64,000 bases of DNA from Methanobacterium formicicum DSM 3637 (GCF_000302455.1 NZ_AMPO01000006.1:62001-126000), one strand, 5' to 3'. Counted from the stretch's first letter, positions 9,105 to 18,109 are shown. Numbers and translations: made by a program. Notes: generated from the sequence alone by a model not told the origin.

Positions 9105-9880
9105 TCATCAAGGAAAGGGGAATCACTGAAGAGGTATACACCATGTATTCCGGAATGAAAACCGGAGATATCATAAACCAAATCGGTGATGTTAAATGTG
9201 AAGCCACCCTCAACTGGGTAGAATCACTGGATGTAAATATAGATAGGACAGTTATTGTAGGGGCTTATATCACCGGGATGAAACTGGCTGAACGATTTAA
9301 AGAGTTTTCAAAGGTCACAGTTATTGATATCCACCCCCACCTTGAATCTCTTCTGGGTGATGGGGTTCATTTTACAGATGATTTAACCCGGATCAGTGAT
9401 GCGGACCTGGTGATTGACACCACCGGTCTGGGGGGATTGAGCCCAGAATCAGTCAGGGAATTTGTAAATTCCGATGTATCCTTATTCATGGTAGAAGATC
9501 CCACCTCTGATGGTAGCGATAACAGTATCATGGAAAAAAGCAACATAACAGAACGCTTAGAACTGGCCAGCTCTCAGTATAAGGGAATCCTTAAAACCGG
9601 TGGTTTGAATACAAAAACTTCTGGAACCATGACCATGACCATTGAAATCCTCAGAAATTCCCTTCATGATTTATTAAAAAGTAAGGGAGTTCTTTACGGG
9701 GTAGCTGGTATGAATTTTTATGAGGGAGTCCTTTTTAAAGAAAAAAACTACCCTAAATTCACAAAACTCATGACAGAACCTGCAATGATCATATCTGCTC
9801 TGCAACCCATCTCTCCAGATGATACAATGGAAGAATACCTGCAAAAAATTGATTCTGTGGTGGCTGATGTTAGCATCTGA
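9101..9880 (+). CDS. hcgC: HcgC, SAM-dependent pyridinol C3-methyltransferase
   Basis: A 259-residue protein of the HcgC family, which transfers a methyl group from SAM to C3 of the pyridinol ring. The N-terminal domain precedes a Rossmann-like part with VIVGAYITGMKLAERF and VTVIDIHPHLE, then DLVIDTTGLGG and GILKTGGLNTKTSGTMTM. It is coupled to hcgB by a 4-base overlap and overlaps hcgD by 14 bases, so the three are co-translated. Confidence 0.92.
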   Translation: MIIKERGITEEVYTMYSGMKTGDIINQIGDVKCEATLNWVESLDVNIDRTVIVGAYITGMKLAERFKEFSKVTVIDIHPHLESLLGDGVHFTDDLTRISDADLVIDTTGLGGLSPESVREFVNSDVSLFMVEDPTSDGSDNSIMEKSNITERLELASSQYKGILKTGGLNTKTSGTMTMTIEILRNSLHDLLKSKGVLYGVAGMNFYEGVLFKEKNYPKFTKLMTEPAMIISALQPISPDDTMEEYLQKIDSVVADVSI

Positions 9881-10664
9881 ACTTTTCCAATACATAGAGG
9901 AAGAAGTCCCTTTTAAATTAGCTTTAAAGGATGATCCAGTAGGATTCATTGGCCCGGGCCATCCGGAGAAAATCGAGGTGGAAAACGCATTAGTAGTTTT
10001 AGATCTTATTCCTGGAATAATCCCAGATACAACAGACGCAGATCTCTTAGTTTGTCACCATCCACCACTATTTACTCCAACCATTCCCACTTACATCATC
10101 CATTCCAACTGGGATATTGTCCAGGGCGGTGCTTGTGATGCCCTGGCTGAATCCCTCCAACTTGAAGTTATCGATATCCTGGAATCTGAGACCGGAATAG
10201 GTAGAATCTGTAATACTGATAGAATGGGTAATTCCAAAAGGAGTGGTAATTCCAAAAGGAGGGGTAATTCCAAAAAAAACAGCATTAGTACAGGATATAA
10301 CTTGGAAGAGTTCCTCAGAAACGTTTCCAGGTCAATCCCAGTTGATAATATTAACCTGGTAAAGGGAAACAAAAACACCTTAAAAAAAGTAGCTATAATA
10401 TCTGGATTCGGTTTGAATACTCACTATATACAATTGGCCAGTGAAAAAGGTGTTGATCTATTATTATCTGGTGATTTAACCCATCCTGGAAGTATTCTTG
10501 CCAGAAAACTGGGGATCACCCTGGTTGATGCCACTCATCAGGCAACAGAAGTTCCGGGTTTAATTCGACTCTGTCAATTAATTGGTAAACTAGGAATTAA
10601 AACAGATTATCTGGACCCGGGGAAGCCCTGGGAACATATCAATTGTCAGAATTTGAAGGTTTAA
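9867..10664 (+). CDS. hcgD: HcgD, NIF3-like protein of FeGP cofactor synthesis
   Basis: A 265-residue NIF3/DUF34-family protein. Family metal ligands are visible in LLVCHHPPLF (His-His) and near the end in LVDATHQATEVPG. HcgD binds two iron ions and is proposed to supply or position iron for the cofactor. I chose ATG 9867 (MLASELFQYIEE), which overlaps the end of hcgC by 14 bases; the upstream ATG at 9819 would extend deep into hcgC. A Lys/Asn/Ser-rich insert around residues 121-138 comes from three 18-bp tandem repeats. Confidence 0.9.
   Translation: MLASELFQYIEEEVPFKLALKDDPVGFIGPGHPEKIEVENALVVLDLIPGIIPDTTDADLLVCHHPPLFTPTIPTYIIHSNWDIVQGGACDALAESLQLEVIDILESETGIGRICNTDRMGNSKRSGNSKRRGNSKKNSISTGYNLEEFLRNVSRSIPVDNINLVKGNKNTLKKVAIISGFGLNTHYIQLASEKGVDLLLSGDLTHPGSILARKLGITLVDATHQATEVPGLIRLCQLIGKLGIKTDYLDPGKPWEHINCQNLKV
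10227..10280 (+). repeat. 18-bp in-frame tandem repeat, 3 copies, inside hcgD
   Basis: Units at 10227-10244, 10245-10262 and 10263-10280 begin GGTAATTCCAAAA. Each adds GNSK-type hexapeptides, so the reading frame is kept. The repeats lie between the two metal-binding halves of the NIF3 fold, likely in a surface loop. Confidence 0.9.
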
Positions 10665-10757
10665 GATGAAAATAAATCCTTAATTAAGATTTATTGAATT
10701 AAAAATCGATATATTTTCTTTAAAAATCATAAAAAGAAAGATGAATCCAGAGAAAAA

Positions 10758-10830
10758 GTAATACTTTTATAAGATAAAGTATTTATAGTACTTAGTACTA
10801 TATAATTCTTTGAGGACGGTTTAGCTCATA
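10758..10830 (+). promoter_or_regulatory. Likely promoter for hcgE leader
   Basis: In the 379-base gap after hcgD there is a TATA-like TACTATATAATTC near 10796-10808, preceded by AT-rich GTAATAC and AGTACT repeats. A start point about 25 bases downstream would place the structured leader element at 10906-10967 inside the transcript. Confidence 0.45.
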
Positions 10831-10905
10831 AATACCTCCTCCCCAAGTTCAATAGAAGGATGTATTACTTTCAATGTAAAAAAAATCCGGATATTGGGTG
10901 AATGT

Positions 10906-10967
10906 TAGGGCATCTGATGATTATTAACATTTTTCGCTCAAATGTATCACAAGAGTTAGATGCCCTA
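10906..10967 (+). promoter_or_regulatory. Conserved leader hairpin (copy A) upstream of hcgE
   Basis: A perfect 10-bp inverted repeat, TAGGGCATCT (10906-10915) and AGATGCCCTA (10958-10967), encloses a 42-base loop and is followed by TTGTTCTATTTTTTTG. The loop block GCTCAAATGTATC (10936-10948), preceded by TTATTAA, recurs in the hairpin at 22587-22641 on the other strand. It ends 76 bases before the hcgE start. It could be an attenuator, a riboswitch-like leader or a small RNA with its own terminator. Confidence 0.6.
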
Positions 10968-11043
10968 TTGTTCTATTTTTTTGTTGTTTCTACTACTTAA
11001 ACTACTCAAATTCATCACTTTAAAAAAATCTATGGGTATCCAA

Positions 11044-11673
11044 ATGAAAATCGAAGAAATTGAAAATAATAAAATCCCAGAAGGCCATGTCACCCTGGTT
11101 GGACTGGGAAGACTGGGAATAAGAACTGGGATTAATTTAGCCCAGGTACACAGGGGAGGTCCCCAGAAAATAACTGCAATTGATTCTCAAAAAATCTCCC
11201 AGGGAGACCTGATTTTCAAGATGTTAGGGGGTAAACTGGGAGAATACAAGGTGGATCTTCTGCATGATCTATGTGGCATTAAAGAAGTTATACCAATCAA
11301 GCAGGATATCACCCCTAAAAACTTAGACTTAATCCAGAGGGATGTGGTCTGTGTGGAAATAGCCGGGGGAAATACCATCCCTACCACAGCAGCCATTATA
11401 AAAAGAGCACATGAAATTGGTGCAAGAACCATAAGCACGGCTGGAGTTTTTGGAATAGGAAATGAGAAAATAAAGGTGATGGACATATCTTCAGCAGATC
11501 ATGATAATCCTGTGGCTGATGAATTAAGAGCAGAAGGCATAGAAGAAAACCACACTCTAATAACCACTGGAAAATTCATCAGGGACTCAGAACCAGTTAC
11601 ACCATATGTGCTGGATGAGATTGCCCGGAGAATGACCATGGAAATCCTAAAAGCGTTACAGCAGATCATTTAA
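11044..11673 (+). CDS. hcgE: HcgE, ThiF/E1-like adenylating enzyme of FeGP cofactor synthesis
   Basis: A 209-residue protein of the ThiF/UBA/E1 family. The nucleotide-binding segment is VTLVGLGRLGIRTGINLA at about residues 16-33, and ITAIDSQKI follows. HcgE adenylates the carboxyl group of guanylylpyridinol before HcgF acts on it. The start is uncertain: ATG 11044 (MKIEEIENNK) suits the family; an in-frame ATG at 11032 and a TTG at 10960 lie upstream, but the latter overlaps the hairpin. No strong RBS is seen, which may mean leader-based control. Confidence 0.88.
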   Translation: MKIEEIENNKIPEGHVTLVGLGRLGIRTGINLAQVHRGGPQKITAIDSQKISQGDLIFKMLGGKLGEYKVDLLHDLCGIKEVIPIKQDITPKNLDLIQRDVVCVEIAGGNTIPTTAAIIKRAHEIGARTISTAGVFGIGNEKIKVMDISSADHDNPVADELRAEGIEENHTLITTGKFIRDSEPVTPYVLDEIARRMTMEILKALQQII

Positions 11674-11793
11674 TGATGTTAACCATTTCTAAAAAAATCC
11701 GATATTAATTTAAAGTACGTAAATGAATCATTCAAAACCAATTAGTTTAACAGGATTGAACTGTTAATAATATCCAATATATTGTTGATAAAT

Positions 11794-12330
11794 ATGACAA
11801 TAACAATTGCCACTGCCGAATGCTTCACCCATGGAATCATTGCCCGAGAAATACATGCAGCTATACAGGGGTATCATGGTGAATTCGGTCCTAAATCACT
11901 TAACCTGAAATGGTTAAAAGATCGCCGTGGCGAATTGATCCTCCTTTGCGGGATGTTCATCCCCACATTATCTGCAGTTAAATCAGTCTTAAAGGTTAAC
12001 CCTCCTCAACCACAAAAACTGATAAACGGTATAAAAGTTTACCAGGAGGAAGATGACCTGGAAGTGGCGGTGCTGATGGCTAGAGCAGTTAAAGAAATAA
12101 CTGGGGCAGATATTGGGATAGGAACCACAGCAGGAATTGGTAGGGGAGGTATTTCTATTGTAACTGATAAATTAACAGTTAAAACTACTTCAGATGTATC
12201 TGCTGATCTTTGTTCTTCTAACTCCAATCAGCTCCTAGCAAGGCAGAAATCAGGGATAAAAAAAACATTTATGCTTTTAGAAAGTGTCCTGCGACATTAT
12301 GAAATAGAAAAAAATTTTAAGTCTGATTAA
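11794..12330 (+). CDS. hcgF: HcgF (UPF0254), thioester-forming step of FeGP cofactor synthesis
   Basis: A 178-residue UPF0254-family protein. The N-terminus ITIATAECFTHGIIAREIH includes Cys10, the equivalent of the cysteine that forms a thioester with guanylylpyridinol after HcgE adenylation. GADIGIGTTAGIGRGGI lies in the middle. I chose ATG 11794, which fits the family's N-terminus; the TTG at 11782 would add four residues. No clear RBS is seen. The series ends here, and the seventh gene, hcgG, is not in the window. Confidence 0.9.
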   Translation: MTITIATAECFTHGIIAREIHAAIQGYHGEFGPKSLNLKWLKDRRGELILLCGMFIPTLSAVKSVLKVNPPQPQKLINGIKVYQEEDDLEVAVLMARAVKEITGADIGIGTTAGIGRGGISIVTDKLTVKTTSDVSADLCSSNSNQLLARQKSGIKKTFMLLESVLRHYEIEKNFKSD

Positions 12331-12507
12331 AATTGTAAAACAATCGTTTTAAGTTAAAAACAGATTTTTAGGTTTGTTAAGGGGATTTTAAGTTATTCCA
12401 TAACATAAACGGAAATAAAATAATTCTCCTTGAAGGTAATTTCCTGAAGATAATTCTACTAAATATGGAATTTAGTCAAAAAGAAGAGAAGAACAGTTTA
12501 ATCTGTT

Positions 12508-13506
12508 TTATTCATGATTATTGAATTTTTGATGAGTTATGGAGTTTTGATGATTTATCTGTTCTTCTTCCAGAATGTGTAACATTTTGTGATAGTTTTC
12601 CTCACCTAATTCATGCAAAAGACGGTGATGAAGTTGATTTTTAATTAAATGCAGTAGATTATGGAAAGATTCTGCACCAATGGTATGTAATATTTCATGA
12701 TACGCTTCTTCAACTGTTAATTTAACATCACAGGACACCCCATTACTTTTAAGCATATGCAGAAGTTCTGCAGATTTTGGGGGCCTTAAATGTGCTTTTT
12801 TAAGGGTTTCGTAGTTGTTGAATATTTCCTCGGGAGTACCCTGACCTATTATTTGACCCTCGTGAAGTACGAAGATTTTGTCTGCAAACTGGGTGACCAT
12901 CTCCACGTCGTGGGATGCAATGATTATACTCATATCTTCATGGCTTAACTTGTAGAGTATTTCCATGATCTGTTCCACACCCTTGGGATCCAGTCCAGTG
13001 GTGGGTTCATCCAGTACCATGATCTCCGGGCGCATAGCCAGGATACCGGCAATGGCCACTCTTTTCTTTTGACCCCCGCTGAGGTGGTGTGGTGCTTTTT
13101 TTTCCAAGCCACTCATTCCCACCATTTCAAGGGCTTCTTCCACCCTTTCATCCACTTCTTCCTCGGAAAGTCCCAGGTTCATAGGGCCAAAGGCCACATC
13201 CTCTACTACTGTGGGTGCAAACAGTTGATCATCAGGGTTCTGGAAGACAATACCTACTTTCTGCCTGATCTGGAGCAGTTCCTTTTTTTCATAAACTGCG
13301 GGTTTGCCATCAATTTTTATCAATCCAGAAGTGGGTTGATTTATACCGTTGAAGTGTGCAAAGAGGGTGGATTTACCAGCACCATTGGAACCAACTATGG
13401 CTACTCTTTCACCTTCTTCAATTGCAATATTTATGTTGTGAAGGGCAGAGGTGCCATCAGGATAGGTGAAACACATGTTTTCTGTTTGAATAATTGTTCT
13501 GGTCAT
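12508..13506 (-). CDS. nikO: NikO/CbiO ATPase of nickel ECF transporter with His-rich tail
   Basis: A 332-residue ABC ATPase: Walker A GSNGAGKST near residue 37, Q-loop FQNPDDQLFAP, signature LSGGQKKR, Walker B MVLDEPTTG and switch His in IIASHDVEM. It powers nickel (or cobalt) uptake with NikM, NikN and NikQ. CbiO proteins usually end near 275-285 residues; this one has about 50 more, rich in histidine (HEILHTIGAESFHNLLHL, HHRLLHELGEENYHKMLH), a plausible cytoplasmic metal-binding tail. It is the last gene of the minus-strand nikMNQO set. Confidence 0.9.
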   Translation of the reverse strand: MTRTIIQTENMCFTYPDGTSALHNINIAIEEGERVAIVGSNGAGKSTLFAHFNGINQPTSGLIKIDGKPAVYEKKELLQIRQKVGIVFQNPDDQLFAPTVVEDVAFGPMNLGLSEEEVDERVEEALEMVGMSGLEKKAPHHLSGGQKKRVAIAGILAMRPEIMVLDEPTTGLDPKGVEQIMEILYKLSHEDMSIIIASHDVEMVTQFADKIFVLHEGQIIGQGTPEEIFNNYETLKKAHLRPPKSAELLHMLKSNGVSCDVKLTVEEAYHEILHTIGAESFHNLLHLIKNQLHHRLLHELGEENYHKMLHILEEEQINHQNSITHQKFNNHE

Positions 13507-13646
13507 TTAATTTCTCCAGTGATCTCTCTGTCTGTCTATTATTGTTCAATTTAATGATTATGTTCAATTTAAGACGTGTTCAATTTAAGATCTTCATACC
13601 TAGTCAATTTTCATATTAATCTTCATAATCCATCTTCTACTTGGTA

Positions 13647-14477
13647 CTAGACAATGTTCATCCCTAAAAATCCCCACTGGTAAAAGAAGGACATGGCTAA
13701 AATCTGTAAACAGGCTACCAGTCCCAAGGTGGAGGCAATAAAGGCGTAATCCCCTGATCCGATTTTCTTCTTTCGGTCATGGTATAGTTTTGATTTATCC
13801 GAGAATCCCCGGCTGGCCATGCTCAGATAAATTGTTTCTCCCTGTTCATAGGCCCGAAGAAACATCATGGCTACGGTATAACCCATCTGTTTCATTCTCC
13901 ATTTATATGGAAGTTTTTTATTGAATGCATCAAAGCATCTGGCTTTCTGGGCGTGGGTAATCCGGTGCAGTTCATCGTAGAACATAAACAGGAAGCGGAT
14001 CATGAGACTTAATATCATGGCAAATTCCCTGGGCATACCCAGTTTCCGGAAGGATTCCACAACTTCCTGCATGGGGCTTATGGAACTTAAAAGCACAATG
14101 GATGTGAGGGCTACTATAAGCCTGGACATTAAGAGTGCTGCCCACATCAGGCCTCCATCTGTTATATGTATTCCAAAGGCTCCGGACCAGATCACATTAC
14201 CGGGGTGTATGAATGGTTGGAACAGGATTATAAACCCCCCGAATGGTAGGAGTAATAGAATTCGGGTTAGAGAAGTTTTGAATGAAACATTGGAAATGTA
14301 AATCAATATTAAAAGGTAAATCTCCAGGAACAACATGACCATTATCTGAGTGGAAAATACTGCATAAACAATGATGAATATCAATAAGATTAACTTAACT
14401 CTTCCGTCCATGGAATGAAGGGGACTATCTTTATCTGTTTCTTTTTCAAGCTCTCTTACTGAGCCTACTCCATTCAT
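13647..14477 (-). CDS. nikQ: NikQ/CbiQ transmembrane (EcfT) component
   Basis: A 276-residue membrane protein with several hydrophobic helices and the cytoplasmic coupling segments AQKARCFDAF and LSMASRGFSDK, which match the two Ala-Arg-containing coupling motifs of EcfT proteins. It connects the ATPase NikO to the substrate subunits NikM/NikN. It lies between nikN and nikO, all on the minus strand. The charged N-terminal extension (residues 1-25) is normal for CbiQ. Confidence 0.88.
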   Translation of the reverse strand: MNGVGSVRELEKETDKDSPLHSMDGRVKLILLIFIIVYAVFSTQIMVMLFLEIYLLILIYISNVSFKTSLTRILLLLPFGGFIILFQPFIHPGNVIWSGAFGIHITDGGLMWAALLMSRLIVALTSIVLLSSISPMQEVVESFRKLGMPREFAMILSLMIRFLFMFYDELHRITHAQKARCFDAFNKKLPYKWRMKQMGYTVAMMFLRAYEQGETIYLSMASRGFSDKSKLYHDRKKKIGSGDYAFIASTLGLVACLQILAMSFFYQWGFLGMNIV

Positions 14478-14564
14478 AAAAGAATCTCCTTTTTTTGAAA
14501 ATATTATAATTTTATGGTATTTCTTCCCTTAAAAAAAGATTTAATAAAAAAATAAAAAAATATA

Positions 14565-14864
14565 TTATGGAGATGTTTCTGGTGGGTTCCTTCTTCGCAG
14601 CAACAGTGCTACTAGGTAGGCTATTATCAGCGTTACAATGATACCTATAGCCAGAGCTGCTATTTCACCAATTTTATCCAAACCCTCTATTGTATAATCA
14701 GGGAAAGGTGATTGGATAGAAGGTTCTGTTTCACCAACACCAATGTTTTCTGCTGATTTTTCCAAACCATCAGGATCTGGTGAAGCTATAAACGGTGACA
14801 TAAATGCGATTACCAGACAAACAATTAACCCTCCAATAACGAAGTATTTATCTTTGGTACTCAT
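14565..14864 (-). CDS. nikN: NikN small membrane component (PDGLE domain)
   Basis: A 99-residue protein with an N-terminal membrane helix, the DPDGLEKSAENIG motif typical of PDGLE/CbiN-type components, and a C-terminal helix ending in an Arg-rich tail. It assists NikM in metal capture. Its start overlaps the end of nikM by four bases. Confidence 0.88.
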   Translation of the reverse strand: MSTKDKYFVIGGLIVCLVIAFMSPFIASPDPDGLEKSAENIGVGETEPSIQSPFPDYTIEGLDKIGEIAALAIGIIVTLIIAYLVALLLRRRNPPETSP

Positions 14865-15535
14865 TTGGCAGCCACCTCACCGGTTTCGGATTTAGGTTCA
14901 CCAATCTTTTTGTTACGGTTCCAAGCAAGCAGATCAGGTCTTAGTTTTTCCAGAGCCATGATTACTACAACAGTTAACACACCTTCAATAATACCTATGA
15001 ATGCGTGGTATATTCCCATGGATGCCAGTCCAGCTACTAATGGGAAAGTTCCAGCCAGCCACATTTCCACAGCAACTGCTTCGGCTGCCAGGAAGATAGA
15101 TAACCATGATGCAATGAATATTGCAGGATATTTTCCTATTGGTTTTCTCAGTCCTTTAAAGGTGTAAAGTCCTACAAAACCGCCTATAATTCCCATGTTA
15201 AGTACATTTGCACCCAACGCGGTTATGCCTCCGTCTCCAAAGAACAGACCCTGTACTAGTAGTACAAGAGTGAATACAATAATTGCTGCCTCTGGGGCGC
15301 AGAATACAATAGCTACTAAAGCTCCGCCTACCATGTGTCCACTGGTCCCAAATGGTATGGGCATGTTCATGGACATTATGGCAAATATACCGGCGGCTAA
15401 AACTGCTAGTAATGGAACAGCTTTTTCATCAAGATTTTCCCTTGCCCATTTCTGGGCGAAGTACAATGCTACTATAAGTATAACGTAGTAGATAGCACAT
15501 TGCCACAAAGGAATAAAACCATCTGGTATATGCAT
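14861..15535 (-). CDS. nikM: NikM/CbiM substrate-specific component
   Basis: A 224-residue membrane protein beginning MHIPDGFIPLWQ. The conserved N-terminal Met-His binds the metal directly in CbiM/NikM proteins, and this fixes the start at 15535. Six to seven helices follow, with SGHMVGGALVAI in the middle. Co-location with nikR and a nicotianamine-synthase-like gene supports nickel over cobalt. Two TATTAC-N25-GTAATA repeats lie directly upstream (15576-15614 and 15676-15713). Confidence 0.92.
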   Translation of the reverse strand: MHIPDGFIPLWQCAIYYVILIVALYFAQKWARENLDEKAVPLLAVLAAGIFAIMSMNMPIPFGTSGHMVGGALVAIVFCAPEAAIIVFTLVLLVQGLFFGDGGITALGANVLNMGIIGGFVGLYTFKGLRKPIGKYPAIFIASWLSIFLAAEAVAVEMWLAGTFPLVAGLASMGIYHAFIGIIEGVLTVVVIMALEKLRPDLLAWNRNKKIGEPKSETGEVAAK

Positions 15536-15575
15536 ATTTTTTTGCCTCCTTTTTTTACTTGGAAAGCTTTTTTAA

Positions 15576-15614
15576 GTATTACTTATCACCGGTGTAAAAG
15601 AGATTTAGTAATAC
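15576..15614. promoter_or_regulatory. TATTAC-N25-GTAATA inverted repeat, site 1 (nikM promoter)
   Basis: GTATTAC (15576-15582), 25 bases, GTAATAC (15608-15614). It is the nearer of two such sites upstream of nikMNQO and ends about 40 bases from the nikM start. Confidence 0.7.
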
Positions 15615-15675
15615 TTATGAAAGCTTTTATCTTCATAGTACCTTAACATGATGCATATTATAAGCTTTTCTATTG

Positions 15676-15713
15676 GTATTACTTTGATTGGATTTTAAGG
15701 AGGCAAAGTAATA
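15676..15713. promoter_or_regulatory. TATTAC-N25-GTAATA inverted repeat, site 2 (nikM promoter)
   Basis: GTATTAC (15676-15682), 25 bases, GTAATA (15708-15713). The symmetry extends inward, TATTACTTTG against CAAAGTAATA, giving 10-bp arms. It lies about 60 bases beyond site 1. Confidence 0.7.
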
Positions 15714-15791
15714 ATTTTTGTATAAAAAACCTGTTAAAAAAGGGTCATAATCATTTTTTTCATGATAATCCTAGTCACATCTTTTATTTTA

Positions 15792-16352
15792 TCATTGGAA
15801 AACCATTACTTCGTTAGCATCCTTTACATTGGTTTTATTCTCTATTAGTTTCTCCATATGAACAGTTTTAAGATGATTTTCAGTGTCGGATACTACGTGG
15901 TAACCACTGGAAATCCAGAAATCTAGGGAACCTTCAACTGTTTTATGGGTGTGGAGGTACACTTTTTCATAATCATTTCTCTGACAGAAATCTTCTGCAC
16001 TGTGGACTAAGGTTGATGCGACTTTCTTCCTGCGCCAGGATTTTTCCACAAAAACCCTCCATATGCTGGCAGTATTCTGGGAATTGTAAATGTTTTTAAA
16101 TAATGGGAAATTTTTATCGTAAGCTCGAATACCCAGTGTTCCTATAACTTTTTCAGTACAGGGGTCTATGGCCAGGAAAAAGTTGTTTCTTTCTGGATGG
16201 AGATAGTATTTTTCCAGATCTATTATGTCCTGGTGGTATTCTGGAACAAAGCCATAACCGTATTCTGCTTTGATCATTTTAAAAAGGAATTTTTCAACAT
16301 CGTACTGGGCAAGATGCTCTTCTTGGAGCCTTTTTATTTCAAAGTAGCTCAT
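15792..16352 (-). CDS. GNAT-family N-acetyltransferase
   Basis: A 186-residue protein with the GNAT acetyl-CoA-binding region around WRRKKVASTLVHSAEDF (about residues 107-123) and a C-terminal segment DFWISSGYHVV. The substrate cannot be read from sequence. The start ATG 16352 follows GGAGAATTGAAT. It sits between nikMNQO and the nicotianamine-synthase-like gene and has its own copy of the TATTAC-N25-GTAATA repeat, so a role in metal handling, perhaps acting on a chelator, is possible but unproven. Confidence 0.75.
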   Translation of the reverse strand: MSYFEIKRLQEEHLAQYDVEKFLFKMIKAEYGYGFVPEYHQDIIDLEKYYLHPERNNFFLAIDPCTEKVIGTLGIRAYDKNFPLFKNIYNSQNTASIWRVFVEKSWRRKKVASTLVHSAEDFCQRNDYEKVYLHTHKTVEGSLDFWISSGYHVVSDTENHLKTVHMEKLIENKTNVKDANEVMVFQ

Positions 16353-16384
16353 ATTCAATTCTCCATTAATTTTGATCTTAATAT

Positions 16385-16423
16385 TATTACTATTTTGGCT
16401 GTTTGGACCTATTTTGTAATAAC
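16385..16423. promoter_or_regulatory. TATTAC-N25-GTAATA inverted repeat, site 3
   Basis: TATTAC (16385-16390), 25 bases, GTAATAAC (16416-16423). It lies about 30 bases upstream of the acetyltransferase start and in the divergent region before the nicotianamine-synthase-like gene at 16636, so it could act on either. Confidence 0.7.
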
Positions 16424-16635
16424 AATAATTTTTTTTATATTAATGAAGAACTAATATTTGGTATATAAAATTTTCGTATCAAATTAAGTGGAATTAAAAA
16501 CAATGTTAATTGATAAGGTTAAATAGCTATAACCACAAAACGTATAAAAGTTATTTATAGAATTCATTAACCCATTTAATTTTAGAATTTGAAATACCTT
16601 TATAGATTGTTTGTATTGCTTTACGGAGACTGAAT

Positions 16636-17439
16636 ATGAGTTGTTATAAATACTGGGATAAAATTAAAGAAATTGCAAATTCCCTTAAAGGTTATGGGGA
16701 TTATACCGTGGATGAAATGCCTCTGGATGAGATCATACCTCTCCTTGATTCTGTGGAAGAAATTGCCCATGATCAGGAGATTGATTTTGACTCAGCCAAA
16801 CATATCCTAGATGATGAAAAGATGAATGAGGCACTTCAATTAATCAGAAAGTTCTATGTGGGGTTAGGGGCCAGACTGGAAACTGACAATGCTAAATCAA
16901 TTTTAAAATCAGATGATCCCTGGAAAACACTGGAATCTTTCCATTTCTACCAGCGATACCAGGGTCTTTTAAGAAACGAAAACCAGCTGGTGAAATTCAC
17001 CCCAGAACAGAAGGTGGTTTTCATTGGTGGAGGGCCACTCCCCCTGACATTGATCCTCCTAAATAAAATATTCAAAGCCCGGTGCGTGAGTGTGGAGGTA
17101 TTGCCCGAGGTGGCTAAACTATCCCGCAAGGTTATTGAAAAATTAGGACTGGAATCTGAGATAGAAGTGGTGCTGGGTGATGAAACCAGTTTACGGAATA
17201 TTGATTACACTGTGGTAATGGTGGCAGCCCTGGCCGAACCCAAGGAGAGGGTATTTGCCAATGTCTGGGAAGCAGTGGATACAGTAACTCCAGTCCTATA
17301 CAGGACCTACACAGGTATGAGGGCTATTCTCTATTCTCCAGTTACCGAGAAGGCCACCCGTGGTTTCCACAAAGAAGTGATGATCCTTCCCACGGGTAAG
17401 GTTAACAACACCTCTGTGCTAATCCGAAAAGTTGTCTAA
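16636..17439 (+). CDS. Nicotianamine-synthase-like protein (thermonicotianamine-type nickel chelator)
   Basis: A 267-residue protein of the NAS family. The SAM-binding signature VVFIGGGPLPLTLILLN lies at about residues 131-147 and HFYQRYQGLLRNE precedes it; VEVLPEVAKLSRKVIEKLG and GDETSL follow. The archaeal homologue from Methanothermobacter makes a nicotianamine-like compound from glutamate and SAM-derived aminopropyl groups. Such molecules chelate Ni2+ and other metals. It sits between nikMNQO and nikR. The start is ATG 16636 with GGAG nearby. Confidence 0.85.
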   Translation: MSCYKYWDKIKEIANSLKGYGDYTVDEMPLDEIIPLLDSVEEIAHDQEIDFDSAKHILDDEKMNEALQLIRKFYVGLGARLETDNAKSILKSDDPWKTLESFHFYQRYQGLLRNENQLVKFTPEQKVVFIGGGPLPLTLILLNKIFKARCVSVEVLPEVAKLSRKVIEKLGLESEIEVVLGDETSLRNIDYTVVMVAALAEPKERVFANVWEAVDTVTPVLYRTYTGMRAILYSPVTEKATRGFHKEVMILPTGKVNNTSVLIRKVV

Positions 17440-17701
17440 ATTCCATGGTTAAACCATGTAATTTACAGATTTTAAGGATTGACCATGTTAAAAATTGGAA
17501 ACTAATAGTAGTCCTGGGATTATGGGTGAAATATTCAATAATGGATTTAAAAAGGGTACTTTACTTGTTCCTGCTGGATTTATGGGCTAATTTCTAAGCT
17601 AAGAGGATAATCTGGATAGGATCAATAAGAATAAAGGACTAAAATTAGTTTTTTAATTTTATGTTTTTAATAGGTATTCAATAATATCTCCTGTGTGATT
17701 A

Positions 17702-18109
17702 TTAAACTGTTGATTTAGTAATAACCAGTTCGCCGTGCTTTACTCCTTTAATGGCTTTTATGTGGTCTGTTAATTTTTGTATACTTTTTGATTTTCCTTT
17801 AACTACCAAAACTTCCAGACAGGCATGTTTTTCTACGTGAACATGGGTGGTTGCTATGATCTCACCTAAATGGAAATGTTGAAAATGTTGCAATTCATTG
17901 GTAACGTCTCCCACATCATGATCGTAGATTATAGTCAGGGTTCCAACGATGTCTTCATCTTCACTTTCAATATGGGCTTCTATTATTGATTTCCGGACAA
18001 GGTCACGGATAGCTTCCGATCTATTGGTGTAACCCTTGACTTTAAGCAATTTATCAAATTTTTCCAGGAGTTCTGGTTCAAAAGATACTCCCACTCTTTC
18101 TACAACCAT
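17702..18109 (-). CDS. nikR: NikR nickel-responsive transcription regulator
   Basis: A 135-residue protein with an N-terminal ribbon-helix-helix domain (RVGVSFEPELLEKFD, then GYTNRSEAIRDLVRK) and a C-terminal ACT-like metal domain. The nickel ligands of E. coli NikR (His76, His87, His89, Cys95) are matched by a His in HFQHFH and by HVHVEKHAC. It should repress nickel uptake when nickel is sufficient. The start follows GAGGG. An 8-13-8 inverted repeat GGTAGCAC/GTGCTACC (18218-18246) and a GTGCTAC half-site (18161-18167) lie in its upstream region. Confidence 0.93.
   Translation of the reverse strand: MVVERVGVSFEPELLEKFDKLLKVKGYTNRSEAIRDLVRKSIIEAHIESEDEDIVGTLTIIYDHDVGDVTNELQHFQHFHLGEIIATTHVHVEKHACLEVLVVKGKSKSIQKLTDHIKAIKGVKHGELVITKSTV

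Noticed and set aside
10906..10967. Box C/D guide RNA
   Set aside because: A TGATGA lies near the 5' stem, but no CTGA D box is placed at the 3' end, and copy B lacks the C box.
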